DNA from: CAXBMB01 sp052078155
GTDB lineage: Bacteria > Pseudomonadota > Alphaproteobacteria > Kiloniellales > DSM-21159
NCBI GenBank assembly: GCA_052078155.1
Contig: JBQJBP010000002.1
Location: 1-64,000, forward strand
Length of the DNA: 64,000 nt
Reading direction: 5' to 3'
Made by a program: the position numbers and the translations under genes. A model generated the notes under the pieces. That model was not told where the DNA came from, did not search any database, and saw only the letters and a list, made by a program, of their open reading frames with translations. The stretch's first letter is position 1; each line of letters starts with the position of its first letter. Shown in pieces: positions 1 through 8,680 of this stretch.

Positions 1-810
1 CCTCAAAAGCGGTCATGTGTATCGGATACGACTAAGCGAAACGGTCCTGCTAAAACTCAAAACACCCCAGCAAAACAAACGCCGCCCGCGTATCCCTTCC
101 CATATCTACAATGTCAAAAAGCTGCCCAATCAACCGGCCCAAAACAGAGCCTCAAACCAGTCAATCAGCGACCAAAAACCAGCCAGCTCAGGAAACCTAA
201 TCCCGATCTGACCTCTTTCCGGCCCATTTCTGTCAAGGAATTCAACCTCTTAGAAACCCCCGCCGAGCAGTGCGTCCAGCGCCCCGCTGCGTCGGTGGAG
301 CAGGTTGTAGGCCCACCAAACCCCAACGTCAAACACCAAATGCAACTTTTTTGAATTTTTTTGACATTGCCCTCTCAACATAAAACTTAAGGGGCTGAAA
401 CAGCAGGCATATCGGGCACCTTCAGGGGAAAAGAAAATCCTGACGGCCTGCGCGACTCCCCTTTTTGGCCGGGCACTCAGCTGGCTCGCCCTGCCAAACG
501 CGGACAGGAAACAGCCTGTTGCGATATTGGGCCCTAAAGTTCCTCCCTCCGGCATGCCATATGAACCGGACTGACATAAGTAAGAGAGGGCCATCAGAAA
601 GGGAGCCTCACCCCGGACACCCCTCTCCCAAAACCCCAAGACGATGGCAGGCGAAGATCAGAAGCGGTAAAGAGAAAGGGAAAAGGGGATCAGGGTGATC
701 TGGCTCCTTTTGTTCAGAGCAGATCTCTTTCCTGTTAACGGTTCGCTTGTCACTCACTGCTCAAACTGTCTCCTTGAGATCTTCGGAAACAAAAAATCAG
801 GACTGTCACC
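1..810. other. No supported gene at the left edge
   Basis: I see no convincing coding region here. Short open frames exist on both strands (for example 17-211 plus and 250-639 minus), but they lack a good ribosome binding site, show low-complexity composition and match no family I recognise. Positions 345-370 contain a T-rich run. This stretch may hold the promoter of the gene starting at 811 and the far end of whatever lies to the left. Confidence 0.5.
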
Positions 811-1206
811 ATGAGCCAAGACCCCTCCAGCCCGTCAGCAGCCCCGACTGGTGCTGCCTCCCATGGCAAAGATCCCGCCGCCGACATTCGGGGGTACCAT
901 GCCCACATCTATTTTGGTGAAGAGAGCAAAGCGACGGCCTGGGCCCTGAAAGAAGAAGCCGGGCAGCGCTTTGACGTGGTGCTGGGGCGGTTCCACGAAC
1001 GCCCGGTCGGTCCGCACCCCCAATGGTCCATTCAACTGGCCTTTGAGCCCGAGGTGTTTGCCCGCATCGTGCCCTGGCTGATGCTGAACCGGCAGGGGCT
1101 GACCGTCTTCATTCACCCGGAAACCGGTGACGATCTGGTAGACCACACAGATCATGTGCTCTGGCTGGGAGACAGCGATTCCCTGAAGACAGAGCTGTTT
1201 GGCTGA
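811..1206 (+). CDS. DOPA 4,5-dioxygenase family protein
   Basis: This 131-residue cytoplasmic protein matches the small DOPA 4,5-dioxygenase-like family (PF08883). After a Ser/Pro/Ala-rich N-terminus of about 25 residues it has the family's RGYHAHIYF block, then HERPVGPHPQW, and a third His-rich segment FIHPETGDDLVDHTDHVLWLG. The conserved histidines are the probable metal ligands. Fungal and plant relatives open catechol rings of DOPA; the substrate of bacterial members is mostly untested, so the name gives the fold, not the reaction. It stands alone, converges on the molybdenum hydroxylase genes and is separated from them by a shared terminator. Confidence 0.8.
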   Translation: MSQDPSSPSAAPTGAASHGKDPAADIRGYHAHIYFGEESKATAWALKEEAGQRFDVVLGRFHERPVGPHPQWSIQLAFEPEVFARIVPWLMLNRQGLTVFIHPETGDDLVDHTDHVLWLGDSDSLKTELFG

Positions 1207-1240
1207 CACCCTTGCTGGCTGAACAGCACTCCTGACAGCA

Positions 1241-1274
1241 AAAAGGCCCGACCGGAGATCCGATCGGGCCTTTT
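1241..1274. terminator. Bidirectional rho-independent terminator
   Basis: AAAAGGCCCGA and TCGGGCCTTTT form an 11-bp perfect stem around a 12-nt loop. An A run precedes and a T run follows it, so it can end transcription of both converging genes (stops at 1206 plus and 1315 minus). Confidence 0.85.
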
Positions 1275-1314
1275 GCTTTAATCACTGTCTCAGGGGTGTG
1301 AACGCGACAGTCAA

Positions 1315-3507
1315 TCAGACAAAGTCCACCCCGTTTTCTGCAAAGGGCAGACGGGTGATGCGTTTGCCGGTGGCGGCATAGATGGCGTTGCCCAAAGCCG
1401 GTGCCAGAGGAGGCACCCCAGGTTCCCCCACACCTGTCGGGGGCGCATCGGAGGCCACGGTATAGACTTCCACCTTCGGCATTTCCGACAGACGCAGAGG
1501 ATCGTAGTCCGGGAAGTTGCTTTGCTGCACCTCTCCCTCCTCCAGCGTCACCTCATTGCGCAGGGCCGCCGAGAGCGCATAGCCAATGCCCCCTTCCATC
1601 TGGGCCCGCACCACATCCGGGTTGACCACCAGACCGCAGTCCACGGCACAGACAACCCGCTCCAGCTTGACGGCTCCCTCTTCATCCAGAGAGATCTCAA
1701 CCACTTCGGCAACAAAGGAGTTGAAGGACTCGTGCACTGCCACGCCCCGGTAGTGACCGTCCGGCAGAGGTTTGTCCCAGTCAGCCTTTTCCGCTGCCAG
1801 CTTCAACACCCCGGCATGACGCGGATGCTCGGCCAGCGCGGCCAGCCGGAAGGCGACGGGGTCCTCACCGGCTGCTTCCGCCAGCATGTCCATCATGACT
1901 TCTGTGGAAAAAGCCGTATGGGTATGGCCCACGGAGCGCCACCAGAGCACCGGCACCGCGGTTTCCATGTTGCGCACATCCACCTGCAGGTTGGGCAGGG
2001 CATAGGGCAGCGTGGAGGCGCCTTCCACCGAGGTCGCGTCCAGCCCGTCCTTGACCAGGAACTGCTCAAAGAAGGTGCCAATCAGGATGGATTTGCCCGC
2101 CAGCGCCTGCTTCCAGGCCAGAGGCTTGCCATCTGCATCCAGGGCCGCCTCGATCCGCTCCACATACAAAGGACGATAATAGCCTCCCGCCAGATCATCT
2201 TCCCGGTCCCAGAAAAGCTTGACCGGCCACTTGCCGCCAATGGCTGCGACGGCCATGGCCACTTCCGCTGCATAGTCCGAGGTGGGATTGGCCCGTCGGC
2301 CAAAGGACCCGCCAGCGTAGGTGGTGTTGATGGTGACCGCCTCCGGATCAATGCCCAGAACCGCCGCGACGGTGGGTTTGACCAAAGTGGGGAACTGGCA
2401 ACCATCCCAAAGCACGGCCTTCTGGCCATCAAACTGCAGGGTGGCATTCAGCGGCTCCATGGGCGCGTGGGCCAGGAAGGGAAAGACAAACTCCGCCGAA
2501 AGGGTTTTGTCAGCCGCCTGCAAAGCTGCGCTGGCATCGCCATCCTGCCGGGCCGGAATGCCGGGTTCGCTCAGAGCCTGACGATACTCCTCTATCATGG
2601 CGTCGCTGCTGCGGGTTTCTGCTGCGCTGTTGTCCCATTCAACCTCCAGAGCTTCACGCCCTTTCAGCGCGGCCCAGGAAGACCGGGCATAGACCACGAT
2701 GCCCCGTGGGATCTGGGCCGTTTCCAGCACGCCTTTGACCTTCAGAGTCTGACTGTCGTTGTAACTCTTTACCTGTCCGCCAAACTTCGGCGATCGCTTG
2801 ACCACGGCGTAGACCATGTCAGGCAGACGCACGTCCATGGCAAAGACTGCCGACCCGTCGGTCTTTGCGGAGGAGTCTTTGCGGGGCAGATCCTCCTTGC
2901 CGATCAGAGCAAAGTCAGCGGCCGCCTTGACCGGCACCTCACCTTCCAGCGCGGGCAGTTCTGCCGCTGCGGCAACCATCTCGCCGTAGCCGGCCTGTTT
3001 GCCCGAGGGATGCATGAGCCGGCCTTTGGCCGTGGTGATTTCTGCGGCCGGCACCCCCCAGCTGTCCGCCGCAGCCTGGATCAGGAGCTGACGGGCCGCG
3101 GCCCCGGCCTGTCGATACTGCATGAAGGAATTGGCGATGGCGGTGGAGCCGCCCGTACCCTGGGCGCCGAAAAACAGGTTGCCATAGATCTTGTCATTGG
3201 CCGGCGCAAAAGCCGTTTCCACCAGATCCCAGTCGGCGTCCAGTTCTTCAGCCACCAGCGTGGTCAGGCCGGTTGTGGTGCCCTGCCCCATTTCAAAGTG
3301 CTTAAGCTGGACAATGACCTTGCCATCGGCCTGAACGGCGACAAAGGGATTGGCCACCAGCTCTGAAGCCTGGCCGGCAGCGGCCAGCTTGCCTTTGGCG
3401 GTCAGACCCACCACCAGGGCCGCCCCGGCCAGGGTGGCGCCGCCTTTGAGGAATCCACGGCGGCTGGTCGCCAGGCTTTTCAACTCTTTTACAGAAGATG
3501 CGGTCAT
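1315..3507 (-). CDS. Molybdopterin-binding subunit of an IorB-type molybdenum hydroxylase
   Basis: This 730-residue protein is the large catalytic subunit of a xanthine-dehydrogenase-family enzyme, closest in layout to isoquinoline 1-oxidoreductase beta subunit. A twin-arginine signal (SRRGFLKG near residue 17) suggests export, already folded, to the periplasm. Family motifs visible include GQGTTTGLTTLVAEEL, the cofactor-contact segment GGSFGRRANPTSDY and the C-terminal GEPGVPPLAPALGNAIYAATGKR, whose Glu matches the catalytic base. Such enzymes hydroxylate N-heterocycles or oxidise aldehydes. It starts 3 bp after the stop of the 2Fe-2S subunit, so the two are co-transcribed. No cytochrome subunit is adjacent. 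The substrate cannot be told from sequence. Confidence 0.9.
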   Translation of the reverse strand: MTASSVKELKSLATSRRGFLKGGATLAGAALVVGLTAKGKLAAAGQASELVANPFVAVQADGKVIVQLKHFEMGQGTTTGLTTLVAEELDADWDLVETAFAPANDKIYGNLFFGAQGTGGSTAIANSFMQYRQAGAAARQLLIQAAADSWGVPAAEITTAKGRLMHPSGKQAGYGEMVAAAAELPALEGEVPVKAAADFALIGKEDLPRKDSSAKTDGSAVFAMDVRLPDMVYAVVKRSPKFGGQVKSYNDSQTLKVKGVLETAQIPRGIVVYARSSWAALKGREALEVEWDNSAAETRSSDAMIEEYRQALSEPGIPARQDGDASAALQAADKTLSAEFVFPFLAHAPMEPLNATLQFDGQKAVLWDGCQFPTLVKPTVAAVLGIDPEAVTINTTYAGGSFGRRANPTSDYAAEVAMAVAAIGGKWPVKLFWDREDDLAGGYYRPLYVERIEAALDADGKPLAWKQALAGKSILIGTFFEQFLVKDGLDATSVEGASTLPYALPNLQVDVRNMETAVPVLWWRSVGHTHTAFSTEVMMDMLAEAAGEDPVAFRLAALAEHPRHAGVLKLAAEKADWDKPLPDGHYRGVAVHESFNSFVAEVVEISLDEEGAVKLERVVCAVDCGLVVNPDVVRAQMEGGIGYALSAALRNEVTLEEGEVQQSNFPDYDPLRLSEMPKVEVYTVASDAPPTGVGEPGVPPLAPALGNAIYAATGKRITRLPFAENGVDFV

Positions 3508-3510
3508 GGC

Positions 3511-3984
3511 TCAGGCCTCCAGCTTTTCAGCAGCCTGATGGATGGCTGCGCGAATGCGAACGTAGGTGGCACAGCGGCAGAGATTGCCCGACATATAGTC
3601 ATCGATCTCTTCATCGCTGGGTTTGGGGTTTTCCTTTAAAAGACCCACGGCCTGCATGATCTGGCCGGACTGGCAGTAGCCGCACTGGACCACATCCAGA
3701 TCCCGCCAGGCCTGTTGCACGGCCTCGGCTTCGCGCCCCACCTTCGGATCCTCGGTGACCGCTTCAATGGTGGTGATGTTCAGACCTTCGGCCTCTGCCA
3801 GGGTCGTCTGGCAGCCCCGCACGGGTTCGCCATCCAGATGAAGCGTACAGGCGCCGCAGGCCCCCACGCCGCAGCCGAATTTGGTGCCTGTCATGTTCAG
3901 ATCATCCCGGACCACCCACAGCAGGGGGGTATCGGGATCGGCTTCCACGGTTTTCTGCCGACCATTGACTGTAATTTGTGCCAT
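3511..3984 (-). CDS. 2Fe-2S subunit of the molybdenum hydroxylase (IorA type)
   Basis: This 157-residue protein carries the electrons of the enzyme at 1315-3507. It has an N-terminal plant-type ferredoxin domain with CGVGACGACTLHLDGEPVRGC and a C-terminal helical 2Fe-2S domain with CGYCQSG and GNLCRCATYVRI, so all eight cluster cysteines are present. The length is typical of IorA. A GGAGAGAGG-like binding site sits just upstream of the ATG at 3984. The large subunit has the Tat signal; this one has none and probably hitch-hikes through the Tat pathway with it, as known for related enzymes. Confidence 0.92.
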   Translation of the reverse strand: MAQITVNGRQKTVEADPDTPLLWVVRDDLNMTGTKFGCGVGACGACTLHLDGEPVRGCQTTLAEAEGLNITTIEAVTEDPKVGREAEAVQQAWRDLDVVQCGYCQSGQIMQAVGLLKENPKPSDEEIDDYMSGNLCRCATYVRIRAAIHQAAEKLEA

Positions 3985-4370
3985 GTCCCTCTCTCCAACT
4001 TATGCCGGCTTGCTCTGCCGGTGTACTGTGTCAGCGTCTTGTCTTAGACGTGTCTTTTTTTACTGGCGTTTAGCGCCGCCCTTTTGGACTGCCGCCTGAT
4101 CTTTCAGCCCAGCCGGTTGCTGCCAACCGCTGATCAGGTCATGAACAGCCCGGTCGCCCCCGAACCCTCTGACTGCCCGCCAGAGATCCTGCAGGAACGA
4201 CCTGCATCTGCTTGTTATGGGGAAGATGGGAGCCTAACTTAACAGGGGATAGGGGATAGTTTATCAGGGTATTCGTTTTACATGGCTAAGCGATGCAGAG
4301 CCCCTTACCTCTGATGAGCGTCACGCGATGACCTTTGCCCCCAGACCTCTTTGCCCCGCAGGAGAAACCC
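3985..4370. promoter_or_regulatory. Divergent promoter region with a hairpin
   Basis: This gap separates the molybdenum hydroxylase genes (leftward) from the MmyB-type regulator (rightward), so it should hold both promoters. At 4095-4138 a nested inverted repeat pairs CCTGATC with GATCAGG and, inside it, CGGTTG with CAACCG; it could be an operator. A GGGGATA direct repeat lies near 4235-4255. I see no gene. Confidence 0.45.
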
Positions 4371-5207
4371 ATGCCGCATTTAAGTGACGACCGCCGCCGT
4401 GCCGTTGCCGAGTTTCTGAAGGTCCGCCGCGACCGCCTGCAACCGGAAGACGTAGGACTGCCGCGGGGGCAGCGCCGCCGGGCCCCCGGCTTGCGCCGCG
4501 AAGAAGTGGCCTTGCTGTCGGGCGTCAGCACCGAATGGTACCGCTGGCTGGAACAGGCCCGGGACATTCACCCCTCCCGGGACGCGCTGGAGCGCATCGG
4601 CGGGGCCCTGCGCATGGAGCCCAGTGAGTTCGGGCACCTCTGCACCCTGCTTGGCTACCCGCCTGTCTCCCCGGATCCGCTTCAGCAGGAAGTGGTGCCG
4701 CCCCAGATCATAAAAGTCCTGAATGAACTCACCAGCAGCCCGGCTTATGTCATGGGGCGTCGCTGGGATCTTCTGGCCTGGAACAAGGCAGCTTGCCTGG
4801 CCTTCGGTGATTTTGAGCTGATCCCGGAAGAAGACCGCAACTGCCTCTATCAGGTCTTCATGGGGGGATTGAACTGCATCAATCTGGAAAACCGTGAAGA
4901 GCATCTGCGCATTGCCATCAGCATCTTCCGCAACCAGCATGCCCGCTTTCTGGAAGACCCCTGGTTCAACAGCCTGATCGACAGGCTGCTGGCCGAAAGC
5001 CCTGACTTCAAGCGCATGTGGCACGGACAGGATGTGGTGTCTTATGAAGATGGTGAGAAGGTCTACGCCCACCCGACCCTGGGCACACTGAACTTCGAGT
5101 TCTCGGCTTTTGAAGTGCTGGACCAGCGCTACCCGGGTTTGCGCATGATCGTTTACAGCCCCGTCGCCAACAGCGGCACGGCAGAAAAACTGACCAGCGG
5201 GTCCTGA
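4371..5207 (+). CDS. MmyB-type helix-turn-helix transcriptional regulator
   Basis: A DNA-binding regulator of about 278 residues. An N-terminal HTH_31/XRE domain (roughly residues 1-80, with GLRREEVALLSGVSTEWYRWLEQ) is followed by an MmyB-like ligand-binding domain (GRRWDLLAWNKAA...). In characterised relatives this C-terminal domain is a PAS-like fold that may bind fatty acids. I chose ATG 4371 because AGGAG lies 6 bp upstream; an in-frame ATG at 4335 has no such site. Divergence from the molybdenum hydroxylase operon suggests, but does not prove, that it controls that operon. Confidence 0.85.
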   Translation: MPHLSDDRRRAVAEFLKVRRDRLQPEDVGLPRGQRRRAPGLRREEVALLSGVSTEWYRWLEQARDIHPSRDALERIGGALRMEPSEFGHLCTLLGYPPVSPDPLQQEVVPPQIIKVLNELTSSPAYVMGRRWDLLAWNKAACLAFGDFELIPEEDRNCLYQVFMGGLNCINLENREEHLRIAISIFRNQHARFLEDPWFNSLIDRLLAESPDFKRMWHGQDVVSYEDGEKVYAHPTLGTLNFEFSAFEVLDQRYPGLRMIVYSPVANSGTAEKLTSGS

Positions 5208-5539
5208 TTGCTTTTCGCGAAAGGCGGGACTGCGCGGCCCGCTGCCAACAAGATTGCTGAGGTTGGCAGAGCAGCACCCAGGTGCCCTGCTCTTTGCCAG
5301 ATCCGTCAGCCAGCTGTGGTTTGGGTGCCCGGCCTTATGTCCATTACAAATTCGAATACAAACATTCTTTTTTAAGAGTTGCCCTATACTCCTGCCCAAT
5401 GAGCACTGCGATTGCAGTGAAAACCTCTCTTGCCCCTCGGGAGTAGAGCTGATGACGTCAGCTTGGCGGCCTGATTGAAAGCCCGCCCCGCGCCTGTCAC
5501 TTCTGCCGGGTTAAAGAGATCAAAGGGTATCTTGGTGAC
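5208..5539. other. Intergenic region, no gene seen
   Basis: Between the MmyB-type regulator and the histidine kinase. Near 5210-5225 a short GC-rich inverted repeat (CTTTTCGCGAAAGG) could be a weak end-of-gene structure. The AT-rich stretch 5345-5390 is a reasonable place for the kinase promoter. No open frame with a good start was found. Confidence 0.4.
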
Positions 5540-7333
5540 GTGACCATTAGGTTCAAAGACCGGCTGTCTTACAAACAGGCCCTGATCGCTCTGGCGGTTG
5601 TGCTGGTCGTCGGTACCCTTTTGGCCGGCTGTCGCATCTATCTGGACTACAGGTCTTCTTTGTATGTGCTCAATCTCTTCGCGGCGCGCCATCTGACAGC
5701 GGCAGAAGAAACAGCCGTCATCGCCCTGGCAGAAGACGACAGGGAAAGCGCAGACCGCCTGATGCGCAGCCTTCTGACCTTTCCGCTCTTTTATGAAGCC
5801 CGCCTTGAAGACAGCAGCGGTAAGGTTGTGGCCCGTCTGCAGCAACCTGAAGAAAAAGTGTTGAAGAACTGGCTGGCAGACTGGTTCTCGATCATCCCCC
5901 TCAATCCCCACGAACGGATTCTGGTGAACGCTGGAGACAGCGCCTCACTGGGCAGGATCACAGCCTGGGCAGACCACCGCGTGGCTTTTGATCACACCTA
6001 TCAGAAGATCAGCACTTTCCTGGCTCTGTCTTATGTCCAGTCCCTGGCCGTCGCCGCTGTCTTGTGGCTGGCTTTTTATCTGGTCCTGACCAAACGTCTG
6101 GAAAAGATCACCCGCTTCATCAGCGCCAAGAAATCCGGTGATTCCCTGAAACCGCCCAGACTGAAACACAAGACCGGCCGGGATGACGAACTGGATGTCC
6201 TGCTGCGGGCTTTCACCCAGCATCTGGAAGAAGAACAGGACAGAGAAACCCGCTTCCAGGATTTTCTGGAGATTTCTTCCGACTGGCTGTGGGAGATGGA
6301 CGCGGACCTGCGCTTTACCTTCTTTTCCGACCGGACCAGTAAAATCACCGGCTACGACCCCAGCACCATGCTGGGCAAAACCCGCCGCGAAATCTCTTCT
6401 GAAAACACCCACACACCCAAGTGGGACCGACACCTGCAGGATCTGGACAACCATCTGCCCATTCGGAATTTCCGTTACACCGTCAAGCAAGAAGACGACA
6501 GCGACCTGTCGGTGAGTGTTAGCGGCAAACCCATTTTTGATGAGCAGGGCACGTTCCTGGGATATCGGGGAACCGGCACGGACTACACCGCCCAACGTCA
6601 GGCCGAGCGCGCCCGGGACGCCGCACTGCAGGACGCAGAGCAAGCCAACAAAGCCAAATCGGATTTCCTGGCCACCATGAGTCATGAATTCCGCACGCCG
6701 CTTAATGCCATTCTGGGCTTCAGTGACATGATGCGCGCCCAGTTTTTCGGCCCTCTGGGTTCAGACAACTATCGCAGCTATGCCGAAGACATCCATGCCA
6801 GTGGGGAGCACATGCTGGCCCTGGTCAACGATGTGCTGGACGTGGCGGCCATTGAGGCCGGCAAACGCCAATACAACAAAGAACCCTGTGATCTGGAGGC
6901 CATGATCGGCGACAGTCTGCGCAATCTCGAACAGCTGGCGATAAACGGGAAGGTCAGTTTGCGCGCCAGGGTTCCGGATGACCTGCCGCTGCTCTTTGCG
7001 GATCAGCGTTCCCTCCGCCAGATCCTGTTGAACCTGCTGTCCAATGCCATCAAGTTCACCCCACAGGGGGGCTCGGTTGAGGTAGAGGCCAAGGCCTCCT
7101 CAACAGCGATCAGCATTTGCGTGACCGATACCGGGGTGGGTATTCCTGCCGACAAGCTGGCGACCATTACCAAACCCTTTTCCCAGCTGAACAACGCTTT
7201 GCAGGTCAGTCAGAATGGCACCGGGCTGGGCCTGTCCATTGTTCAGTCGCTGGTGGAGGCCCACGACGGCCAGCTGACCCTGAGCAGCGAAGAAGGCAAG
7301 GGAACTGAGGTCACGGTCAGCCTGCCTCTTTGA
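5540..7333 (+). CDS. Membrane PAS-domain sensor histidine kinase
   Basis: A 597-residue sensor kinase starting at GTG 5540. Two membrane segments (about residues 12-32 and 158-178) enclose a periplasmic sensing region. A PAS domain follows (about 230-360, with DWLWEMDADLRFTFFSD and a GTGTDYTAQ-type C-cap), then HisKA with phospho-acceptor His382 in SHEFRTPLNAILGF, and HATPase_c with N box NLLSNAIKFTP, G1 DTGVGI and G2 NGTGLGLSI. All catalytic motifs look intact. No response regulator is adjacent, so it is an orphan whose partner lies elsewhere. Confidence 0.93.
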   Translation: MTIRFKDRLSYKQALIALAVVLVVGTLLAGCRIYLDYRSSLYVLNLFAARHLTAAEETAVIALAEDDRESADRLMRSLLTFPLFYEARLEDSSGKVVARLQQPEEKVLKNWLADWFSIIPLNPHERILVNAGDSASLGRITAWADHRVAFDHTYQKISTFLALSYVQSLAVAAVLWLAFYLVLTKRLEKITRFISAKKSGDSLKPPRLKHKTGRDDELDVLLRAFTQHLEEEQDRETRFQDFLEISSDWLWEMDADLRFTFFSDRTSKITGYDPSTMLGKTRREISSENTHTPKWDRHLQDLDNHLPIRNFRYTVKQEDDSDLSVSVSGKPIFDEQGTFLGYRGTGTDYTAQRQAERARDAALQDAEQANKAKSDFLATMSHEFRTPLNAILGFSDMMRAQFFGPLGSDNYRSYAEDIHASGEHMLALVNDVLDVAAIEAGKRQYNKEPCDLEAMIGDSLRNLEQLAINGKVSLRARVPDDLPLLFADQRSLRQILLNLLSNAIKFTPQGGSVEVEAKASSTAISICVTDTGVGIPADKLATITKPFSQLNNALQVSQNGTGLGLSIVQSLVEAHDGQLTLSSEEGKGTEVTVSLPL

Positions 7334-7416
7334 GAGCACCCCAGATACTCAGCCGACAGCTCTTTAAACTGACAAAACCCGGCAACGGACCCCTTGTGAC
7401 CATTTCATAGGGATCT

Positions 7417-7974
7417 CTATTTCATTGGGACCTCGAATTCTGTCGCCCGCCGGGCTTCCACATCAAACTGAGACCGCAGCGTTTTGTTAAAGTGCATGCC
7501 ATAGGTATGAAGAGACAAAGTAACCTGATCACTGTGATTGCGAACGGCGTGAATGCCCCCCTGTTTCATCATCACCAGATCACCCGGACCGGCATCGAAC
7601 CGCTTCTTGATTTCCAGTTCTGCATAAGCCGGGTCACGCCGGTCATCCAAGCGTTTGTAGAGGATGTTCTCCTCCACCCCCTCGACACCGACCACCACGG
7701 CCCAGGTCCCATGGTCATGGGGCACGACGCCCTGGCCCGGTGCCCAGGCAAGAGCAATGACCGCCAGACTGAAGTCAGCCTCCTGATGCAGCAGGAAGGC
7801 GCTAAACCCTGCTTCTTCATCCGGCTGGTAAAATCGCTCTTCGATCCAATCCCGGTTGGCGGCCATCTGCTGCGCCAAAGGACCCAGTTGGCAGAAGATC
7901 TCGTTCTGATCGTTACTTGAGGATGCAATCCGGCGCAGATCCTCAACATAGTCATTCAATGCGTAGCTGCTCAT
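7417..7974 (-). CDS. Cysteine dioxygenase-family cupin (possibly 3-mercaptopropionate dioxygenase)
   Basis: This 185-residue cupin belongs to the cysteine dioxygenase type I superfamily. The three expected Fe(II) ligands are His86 and His88 (in VPHDHGTW) and His142 (in GGIHAVRN). The Ser154-His156-Tyr158 triad (SLHTYG) of thiol dioxygenases is also present. Such enzymes add O2 to a thiol to make a sulfinate. PHDHGTWAVVVGVEG resembles the 3-mercaptopropionate dioxygenase branch more than mammalian cysteine dioxygenase, which would fit the 3-sulfinopropionyl-CoA desulfinase-like gene at 41278; this substrate is inferred. AGGGA precedes the ATG. It appears monocistronic. Confidence 0.85.
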   Translation of the reverse strand: MSSYALNDYVEDLRRIASSSNDQNEIFCQLGPLAQQMAANRDWIEERFYQPDEEAGFSAFLLHQEADFSLAVIALAWAPGQGVVPHDHGTWAVVVGVEGVEENILYKRLDDRRDPAYAELEIKKRFDAGPGDLVMMKQGGIHAVRNHSDQVTLSLHTYGMHFNKTLRSQFDVEARRATEFEVPMK

Positions 7975-8136
7975 GGTGAGATCCCTTCAGTCTGGCCAGA
8001 TCTTCAACCTTCCGAGATCACACAACCATAGCACAGTCAGCAATTAAAGTTCACACCAGACGGGATACGCGGAAGAAAGACCCGGGTGAGGGAAGCAAAG
8101 GTTCTACACCTTTTCAGCCTGCGGACTGAACACCAC

Positions 8137-8562
8137 CTACTCGCCACCTGACCGGACTTTTCCACGGCTTTGCTTGAGGCCGGAGCGTTTTTTTTTGGCA
8201 TCCAGTCTGCGAACTTTAGACGCCTTGGTGGGCTTGGTCGGGCGGCGGAACTTTGGCGCCACCATGGCCTGACGCAGCAGCGCAAGCAGCCGTTCACTGG
8301 CGTCTTCCCGGTTGCGGGCCTGAGAGGCATGGCTGCTGGCAAAGATCACCACCACGCCGTCTTTGTTCATGCGCTGTCCTGCCAGTTTTTTCAGCCGGAC
8401 AAACTCAGATGAGGTCAAGGCCGGACAGTGACGGGCATCAAAACGCAGCTGAACAGCCGTAGCCACTTTGTTTACCCGCTGACCTCCCGCCCCCGGTGCC
8501 CGCACATAGCTGAACTCCAGCCAGCTTTCTTCCAGAGACAGGCGGTCGGTCACAAAAATCAT
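8137..8562 (-). CDS. arfB: Alternative ribosome-rescue peptidyl-tRNA hydrolase ArfB (YaeJ)
   Basis: A 141-residue release-factor-like protein. The catalytic GGQ loop is at YVRAPGAGGQRVNKV, and the last 40 residues are highly basic (KFRRPTKPTKASKVRRLDAKKKR), the tail that enters the mRNA channel of stalled ribosomes in known ArfB. It lacks the stop-codon recognition domains of RF1/RF2, as expected. I start it at ATG 8562 because GGAG lies 8 bp upstream; a longer in-frame start at 8628 has no binding site. Confidence 0.93.
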   Translation of the reverse strand: MIFVTDRLSLEESWLEFSYVRAPGAGGQRVNKVATAVQLRFDARHCPALTSSEFVRLKKLAGQRMNKDGVVVIFASSHASQARNREDASERLLALLRQAMVAPKFRRPTKPTKASKVRRLDAKKKRSGLKQSRGKVRSGGE

Positions 8563-8680
8563 ACTGCCTGCTCCTTTCATAAAACGTGATTGACGGGCTA
8601 GGGGGGACCTGGAAGGCAAGCCACTCAACCCGATCTAACCCAAACCTAAAGCTGCCTGGCCGGGTCTGGCAGGGTCCCTG

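Noticed and set aside
250..639. Possible small protein at the left edge
   Set aside because: No Shine-Dalgarno site, no recognisable motif and overlap with an equally unsupported frame on the other strand.
1522..3366. A 614-codon open frame antisense to the molybdenum hydroxylase large subunit
   Set aside because: It lies fully opposite a gene with clear family motifs, has a composition typical of complementary-strand translation and shows no domain.
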